NCBI RefSeq assembly: GCF_002727125.1
Contig: NZ_NHOA01000104.1
Location: 1-64,000 of the forward strand
Direction: 5' to 3'
DNA length: 64,000 bases
Source of the DNA: Halorubrum persicum
GTDB lineage: Archaea > Halobacteriota > Halobacteria > Halobacteriales > Haloferacaceae
The notes under the pieces are model-generated. The model was given only the letters and a program-made list of their open reading frames with translations. It was not told the DNA's origin and ran no database searches. Below, one piece after another: positions 59,329 through 64,000 of the stretch (position 1 is the stretch's first letter; each line of letters starts with the position of its first letter). The translations under genes and the position numbers were made by a program.

Positions 59329-59982
59329 TTAGCGGGCCGCGGCGGCGACGCGTTCGCGCTCCTCCTTCTGCGAGATGGAGTAGGAGCGTTCGGGGTCGTA
59401 GTCCGCGGCCGTGATGAGCTCGTTGGCGAGCGCCTCGGCGGCGGCGGTCGTCGACTTGTACGTCGCGTTAGCGACGCCGTCGGAGATGAACAACAGCGCC
59501 TGATCGACGCGGCGCTGCGGCGCGACGTCGACCGCCTTCGGGACGGAGATCCCGCCGTACTTCAGGCGGACGGTCTCCTCGCGGGGCGCGGCGCTCTCGA
59601 CGGCCGTCACGAGGATCTGGACCGGGTTCTCCTCGGTCCGCTCGTGGATGATGTCGAAGGCGTCGCGGACGATCCGCGTCGCCTGCTGTTTCTTGCCCGT
59701 GTTCTCGTCGGTCTGCATCAGGCGGTTGATCAGCCGCTCGACCAGGGAGATCTCGGACTTCTTGAACTGCTTGGACGCGTGGCGGCCCATCGTGTGCGCG
59801 ATGGGCGTCACGGTCATGTAGCGCTTCGTCGAGGGGTCCTCGTAGGCGATCTCGGTGACGTCCCAGACGCCGAACAGCTGGGCGTTCTCGTTGGCGGCCT
59901 CGCTGGACGCGGGCGCGTCCGGATCCGGCTCGTCGGCGGCGACGTCCGCGTCGGACGGCGCCTCGGTCTCCTCCCCGCTCAT
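59329..59982 (-). CDS. rps7: 30S ribosomal protein S7
   Basis: A 217-residue archaeal S7. After an acidic N-terminal extension, the family core has [40 protein letters not shown] and [20 protein letters not shown], which organise the 3' domain of 16S rRNA. It ends [16 protein letters not shown]. The start overlaps the rps12 stop (ATGA). In many archaea elongation factor 2 follows rps7; here the next gene is acn in the opposite direction. Confidence 0.97.
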   Translation of the reverse strand: MSGEETEAPSDADVAADEPDPDAPASSEAANENAQLFGVWDVTEIAYEDPSTKRYMTVTPIAHTMGRHASKQFKKSEISLVERLINRLMQTDENTGKKQQATRIVRDAFDIIHERTEENPVQILVTAVESAAPREETVRLKYGGISVPKAVDVAPQRRVDQALLFISDGVANATYKSTTAAAEALANELITAADYDPERSYSISQKEERERVAAAAR

Positions 59983-60407
59983 CTGACGGGCTTCTCCGCG
60001 TTTCCGCGAACCAGTTCGATCATGGAGACGCCGTTGACCTTCTCGACTTTGTAGTTGACGCCGGAGAGGTCGCCCATCGCGCGACCCTTCGCCCCACCGA
60101 TCCCGGCGATCGTGACCTCGTCGTGCTCGTCGATGAACGAGATGGCGCCGTCACCGGGACAGAACGCGGTGACCTGCTTCCCGTTCTTGATGAGCTGAAC
60201 GCGGACACACTTTCGGATCGCCGAGTTCGGCTGCTTTGCCTCGATCCCGACCTTCTCCAGCACGATCCCGCGGGCCTGCGGGGCGCCCTCGAGGGGGTCG
60301 GACTTCTTCTTGAGCCCGCGCTCTCGCCGAGCGTACTCGGAGTCGGACCAGCGGCGCTTCTGCCGGTCCTGTTTGAGCTTACGGGCCGCGTATTTGCCGT
60401 TCGCCAT
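59979..60407 (-). CDS. rps12: 30S ribosomal protein S12
   Basis: A 142-residue S12, the normal archaeal length. It starts [20 protein letters not shown] and contains the decoding-site loop [20 protein letters not shown] and [16 protein letters not shown] at its end. TACTTAAGC (minus strand box about 60431-60440) lies 24-33 bases before the start, so the ribosomal pair has its own promoter besides any read-through from nusA. Confidence 0.97.
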   Translation of the reverse strand: MANGKYAARKLKQDRQKRRWSDSEYARRERGLKKKSDPLEGAPQARGIVLEKVGIEAKQPNSAIRKCVRVQLIKNGKQVTAFCPGDGAISFIDEHDEVTIAGIGGAKGRAMGDLSGVNYKVEKVNGVSMIELVRGNAEKPVR

Positions 60408-60624
60408 CGTACATCCACTTCCAAACGGAGCTACTTAAGCGTCGTCTTTCGACCCGGAGAAACGCCCTCAGATCGCTCGAACGGTACCTCTCGTCCGTTC
60501 TGAGGGTGTTTTCCGGAACGAGTCGGTCGAAAACGACGGGTGCTCTCGCCGGCTTACCGGCTCAAAAGTTGCGAGCGCCCGTCGTTTCGCCCGGACGGTA
60601 TCGATTCGAGATCGCGCCCGCGAG

Positions 60625-61434
60625 TCAGGCGCTCGTGGCCTCGCGCGCCTCCTCGACCCAATCGGGCTCCGACACCGTCGCGCCGAGGTCGCGGTAGTCG
60701 ATGTCGACGTCGACGGTCGCCTCCTGTCCGTCGTGCTCGCCGGCCCACGACTGCTCGAGCCGCGGCACCACGCCCGACTCGTACACGTGGACGCTCGCCG
60801 ACGCCGTCTCGATCGTCCCGGGAATGTTCCGCTCGCCGTCGAACGAGTCGGCGGTGAACCGGGCCGTCGGCTCCCCGCGCACCTCGCCCTCGCCGTCGCT
60901 CGTCGGGTTCCACAGGTTCAACCCCTCGTACTCCGCCTCGCCGCCCGCGGTCTCGCCTTCGACGCGGATCCCTGTCACGACCTCCATACGCATCACTTCT
61001 CCGAGGTCGTCTGCCGACCGGTCGACCGGCTGCCGACCGTACCGCGTCTCGTCGCCGGTCTGCTGGCGGACCAGCACCTCGTCGTCGGCGACGTACAGCT
61101 CCGACATGTCGGTCTCTTCGGTCTCCGTCAGCTCTTGGCGCACGTACTGGCGCCCGTTCTCGAGGTCGTACGCGGACTCGTACTCCTGCGAGGGGAGCCA
61201 CGGGCTCGGCTCCGCGTCGCCATCGTGGGCCGTCTCCGCGACCGAGAACAGCGTGGCACCCCCGGCATCGACGAGCGCTTGGACGTGGGTTTCCGAGAGA
61301 GTCATCACGTCGAGGCCGTCTTCGTCTCGCCAGTCGGCGTCGGGGAACGGGCGGTCGGATCCCCCGCCGAGACAACCGGTGATTCCGACGGCGACTCCGG
61401 TCCCGACCCCGGCGAGGAAGCGTCTCCGGTCCAT
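60625..61434 (-). CDS. Tat-exported lipoprotein (haloarchaeal, unknown function)
   Basis: A 269-residue protein. The twin-arginine start (MDRRRFLAGVGTGVAVGITG) ends with a lipobox cysteine (GITGC), so it should be exported folded and lipid-anchored. The mature part alternates acidic beta-strand-like segments (VRQELTETEETDMSELYVAD, TASASVHVYESGVVPRLEQS). No enzyme motif. I recall it loosely as one of the haloarchaeal lipoprotein families (possibly DUF7537). It sits between nusA and rps12, with a CCTTTTGCC box (minus strand, 61456-61464) for its own transcription. Confidence 0.82.
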   Translation of the reverse strand: MDRRRFLAGVGTGVAVGITGCLGGGSDRPFPDADWRDEDGLDVMTLSETHVQALVDAGGATLFSVAETAHDGDAEPSPWLPSQEYESAYDLENGRQYVRQELTETEETDMSELYVADDEVLVRQQTGDETRYGRQPVDRSADDLGEVMRMEVVTGIRVEGETAGGEAEYEGLNLWNPTSDGEGEVRGEPTARFTADSFDGERNIPGTIETASASVHVYESGVVPRLEQSWAGEHDGQEATVDVDIDYRDLGATVSEPDWVEEAREATSA

Positions 61435-61478
61435 GCCGCGACAAACGACCGCGTCGGCAAAAGGGGCGGGGTTCCGCC

Positions 61479-61898
61479 TCAGGTCAGCTGGATGTCGTCG
61501 ATGTCGAAGTGGCGCTTCGCCAGCGTCCGCGCCGTCTCGATGTTGGCGCCGTCGGCGCCGATGGCGACGCCGCGGTCCGGCTCCGGCACCTCGACGTACG
61601 CGACGCGGTCGTTCTGCTCGGAGATCGTCACGGCGTTGACCGCCGCGGGCGCGAGCGCGCTCGCAACGAACGCCTCCGGCGTGTCGGCGTCTTCCACCAG
61701 TTCGATGGATTTGCCGAGTCGGCGCTCCGTCTCCTCGACGGTCTCGCCGGCCTGCCCGATCGCAGCGGCCATCTCGCCGGCCGGCACGAGAAACACGAGC
61801 CGGTCGCCCTCCACGAGGCAGTCCTTCGGCGCCACCCCGGTCAGCTCGTCGAAGCGACCGATGTACTGCCGTGCCTCGTCGGAGAGCTCGACCCGCAT
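61479..61898 (-). CDS. nusA: NusA-like transcription factor
   Basis: A 139-residue archaeal NusA, which has only the two KH domains. It contains LVFLVPAGEMAAAIGQAGET and DRGVAIGADGANIETARTLA, both KH-type GxxG loops. It binds nascent RNA and is thought to affect pausing or termination. Its start overlaps the rpoA'' stop by one base-pair step (ATGA-like at 61898), showing coupled translation. This order rpoA''-nusA is standard in archaea. Confidence 0.95.
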   Translation of the reverse strand: MRVELSDEARQYIGRFDELTGVAPKDCLVEGDRLVFLVPAGEMAAAIGQAGETVEETERRLGKSIELVEDADTPEAFVASALAPAAVNAVTISEQNDRVAYVEVPEPDRGVAIGADGANIETARTLAKRHFDIDDIQLT

Positions 61899-63112
61899 CA
61901 GTCGTCGCCCACGACCCGCGACCCCATCCGGAGGTCGACGTCGCCGGTGCCGAGCGAGATCGGTTTCCCGGCGATGACGTTTTCGATGACCCCGTCGAGC
62001 TCGTCGTACTCGCCGTGGATCGCGGCGTCGAGCAGGTGGTTCACCGTCACCTCGAACGCCGCGCGAGCGAGCACGGAGTCCTTCGACCCCGAGATGCCGT
62101 GGCGACCGATCGACTCGATCTCGCCGTTGTTCGTCATGATGTCGGCCACGAGCATGAGGTGGCGGACGTTCACGTCGTCGAGCCCCTGCTCTTCGAGCGT
62201 GTTCTTCGTCTCGTCGATGATCGTCTCGCGGGCCGCCTCGACCCCGAGGTTGCGGTAGATCTCGTGGATGTTGTTACACGTCGTCCGCGAGGCGTCGACG
62301 CCCTCGATATCGAGGGTGTCGCCGAACGCCGACCCCTCGGTGTAGAGGACGAACTCCTCGTCGCCGTCGATCTCCTCTTTCCGGATGACGACGCGCTCGA
62401 TCTCTTCGATCCCCTTGAACACGATCTCCCGGAGCCGCTCGACGAGCTGGAGCAGTTCGCGGTAGCTCGGCTCGTTCGGTCCGAACTCCACGACGGTCCC
62501 CGACTGTCGGGTGTCGACGCCGAGCGAGTCCTCGATCGTCTCGGCGATGATCCCGGCGACCTCGGTCGGGTCAGAGTGGGTCGGCCACCGCTCGAGGAGG
62601 GTGTCGTCGTTGAGGTCGATCCGCACCAGCATGTCCGCGACGTTCGTCGACACGTCGCCGAGCGCGAGGATGCGCGTCGCCTCGATGGACCACACGACCT
62701 CGTGGGCCTTCTGGCGGTCCGTGGCGTACTCGCCCTCGAGGTGGACCGTCATCATCGGCGTGTCGGGCGTCTTCCGTGCGTCCACCAGCTCGATGAGCCG
62801 GGGGAGCCCCTGCGTGACGTCGATCTCAGCGACGCCGGCGTAGTGGAACGTGTTCATCGTCATCTGCGTCCCGGGTTCGCCGATCGACTGCGCGGAGACG
62901 GTCCCGACCGGATCGAGCGGGTCGACCCGCGTCTCGATGTACCGGTTCTCGACGCCGGTCGCGATGTCGGTGGCCTGCTCGACCGTGACCTCGCCGGTCT
63001 CCTCGGCCTTCCGGTCGATCGCCTCGTACACCTCGTCTTTGAGGCGGGCGGGCAGCTCGGTGGCCTCCACGACCGCCTCGATGTCGTCGGTGACGTGGGC
63101 GTACTCAGTCAT
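61898..63112 (-). CDS. rpoA2: DNA-directed RNA polymerase subunit A''
   Basis: A 404-residue protein, the separate C-terminal part of the largest polymerase subunit. [40 protein letters not shown] and [16 protein letters not shown] form the bridge-helix/trigger-loop neighbourhood. [20 protein letters not shown] and [19 protein letters not shown] complete the cleft. Length is normal for archaea. Its start overlaps the rpoA' stop by 8 bases. Confidence 0.97.
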   Translation of the reverse strand: MTEYAHVTDDIEAVVEATELPARLKDEVYEAIDRKAEETGEVTVEQATDIATGVENRYIETRVDPLDPVGTVSAQSIGEPGTQMTMNTFHYAGVAEIDVTQGLPRLIELVDARKTPDTPMMTVHLEGEYATDRQKAHEVVWSIEATRILALGDVSTNVADMLVRIDLNDDTLLERWPTHSDPTEVAGIIAETIEDSLGVDTRQSGTVVEFGPNEPSYRELLQLVERLREIVFKGIEEIERVVIRKEEIDGDEEFVLYTEGSAFGDTLDIEGVDASRTTCNNIHEIYRNLGVEAARETIIDETKNTLEEQGLDDVNVRHLMLVADIMTNNGEIESIGRHGISGSKDSVLARAAFEVTVNHLLDAAIHGEYDELDGVIENVIAGKPISLGTGDVDLRMGSRVVGDD

Positions 63113-64000
63113 CCGACTCCACCCCCGAGGCCTTGTTCAGGCCCGGTCCGGAATGCTCCGAGAGGTTCGTCGGCGGCGACCGCTCGCCCAGGAACCGCTC
63201 CTTCTCGTCGCTGGACTCGAACTCGGCGTCGACGACGCGGTCGACGATGTCGTCGACGTCGATGCCGTCGCCCTCGCCGGAGGAGACCTTCACCGGCGAG
63301 GTGCCGTCCTCGCCGAACTCGAACTGGACGATCCGGCCCGAGGTGTCCCGGACCGTTCCGTCGTACTGCGCCTCGAGCTCGGAGAGCGCGTTGATGAGCC
63401 GGCGCTGGAGGTAGCCGGACTTGGAGGTCCGGACCGCCGTGTCGACCAGCCCCTCGCGGCCGCCCATCGCGTGGAAGAAGAACTCCTCGGGCGTGAGCCC
63501 GCCGCGGTAGGAGTTCTCCACGAACCCGTGCGCTTCCGCGGAGAGGTCGTTCTCCTTGTAGTGGGAGAGCGTCCGGTCCTCGTAGCCGCGGTTGATCCGC
63601 TCGCCGCGAACCGCCTGTTGACCGACGGAGCCGGCCATCTGCGTGAGGTTCAGCATCGACCCACGCGCGCCGGATCGGGCCATCACGACCGCCGGGTTGT
63701 CGTCGCCGAAGTGCTGGTCGGCGATCTCACCGGCCGAGTCGCGCGCCTTCCCGAGCGTCTGCATGATCTTCATCTCCAGCGTCTCGTCGACGCCGCGGCC
63801 CGGCAGCGACTCCAGCTCGCCGGCCTCGTACGTCTCGATCAGCTCTTGGACGCGGTCGTAGGCGCTCCCGATCGCGTCGTCGACCTGCTCTTCGGCCTCC
63901 GGCGGAATCGACTCGTCGTCGATCCCGATCGAGAACCCGAAGTGCATGATCGCGCGCATCGCCAGCGACGCGATCTCGTTGATGAACACGCGCGAGCGCG
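63105..64000 (-). CDS. rpoA1: DNA-directed RNA polymerase subunit A', C-terminal part
   Basis: The frame is open to the right edge, so only about 298 C-terminal residues are seen. They include [40 protein letters not shown] and [40 protein letters not shown], the bridge-helix and funnel region of the polymerase. The catalytic NADFDGD motif lies beyond the window. It overlaps rpoA'' at its end and continues the polymerase operon. Confidence 0.97.
   Translation of the reverse strand, partial: RSRVFINEIASLAMRAIMHFGFSIGIDDESIPPEAEEQVDDAIGSAYDRVQELIETYEAGELESLPGRGVDETLEMKIMQTLGKARDSAGEIADQHFGDDNPAVVMARSGARGSMLNLTQMAGSVGQQAVRGERINRGYEDRTLSHYKENDLSAEAHGFVENSYRGGLTPEEFFFHAMGGREGLVDTAVRTSKSGYLQRRLINALSELEAQYDGTVRDTSGRIVQFEFGEDGTSPVKVSSGEGDGIDVDDIVDRVVDAEFESSDEKERFLGERSPPTNLSEHSGPGLNKASGVESDD

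Noticed and set aside
1-64000. Transposons, proviruses or toxin-antitoxin systems
   Set aside because: No transposase, integrase, capsid, terminase or recognisable toxin-antitoxin pair is visible. The only mobile-DNA traces are the tRNA fragments near 11-12.7 kb.

Overview
The window is chromosomal DNA of a halophilic archaeon of the class Halobacteria, most likely Halorubrum or a close relative. The evidence is a very high GC content, strongly acidic predicted proteins, TATA-like boxes 22 to 35 bases upstream of starts with almost no leaders, an archaeal TFB, an archaeal RNA polymerase A'/A'' pair, ribosomal protein L10e, a NucS nuclease, and a sensory rhodopsin II with its transducer. No plasmid, virus or transposase genes are visible. 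About 90 percent of the sequence is coding.

Layout. 1-4.6 kb: a PrsW-like protease end, a ROK sugar kinase, a Usp protein and a GH31 alpha-glycosidase. 4.6-12 kb: a pentapeptide-repeat membrane protein, two haloarchaeal unknowns, a 2Fe-2S ferredoxin, a cold-shock protein, small membrane proteins and a DUF502 protein. 12.1-12.7 kb: tRNA-Phe(GAA) and tRNA-Pro(UGG), each accompanied by degenerate partial tRNA copies that look like integration scars. 12.8-22.1 kb: a Ski2-like helicase, L10e, NucS, AhcY, a secreted acidic repeat protein, a LysE-type exporter, an S-adenosylhomocysteine/adenosine-type deaminase and an MptD-type aldolase. AhcY and the deaminase both handle products of S-adenosylmethionine use.

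22.2-30.1 kb: a five-gene oligopeptide-type ABC transporter operon (binding protein, two permeases, two ATPases) plus a small membrane protein. It has several departures from the family. The binding protein appears circularly permuted, one permease carries an extra N-terminal membrane domain of about 245 residues, and both ATPases carry insertions. 30.2-44.8 kb: a GTPBP1-like GTPase, a CARF-like regulator, TFB, a ParA-like protein lacking the Walker A lysines, an MFS carrier, a HIT protein, RNase Z, an ABC exporter, a creatininase-family enzyme, an aldo/keto reductase and several small unknowns.

44.9-47.4 kb: a phototaxis operon (htrII-sopII), preceded by an inverted repeat over its promoter. 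47.5-57 kb: a fused siroheme decarboxylase, two very short genes (a 52-residue helix-turn-helix-like protein and a 49-residue zinc ribbon), a TrpD2-like protein, NadE, a NUDIX hydrolase, a CBS protein, a flavin-dependent monooxygenase, a tautomerase and dUTPase. Between the monooxygenase and the tautomerase lies a strongly structured candidate non-coding RNA with its own promoter. 57-64 kb: aconitase, convergent with the end of the transcription/translation cluster rpoA'-rpoA''-nusA-(lipoprotein)-rps12-rps7, which runs off the right edge.

Starts were chosen from TATA-like boxes, gene overlaps and family lengths. Functions are read from motifs and memory of families; no search was run.
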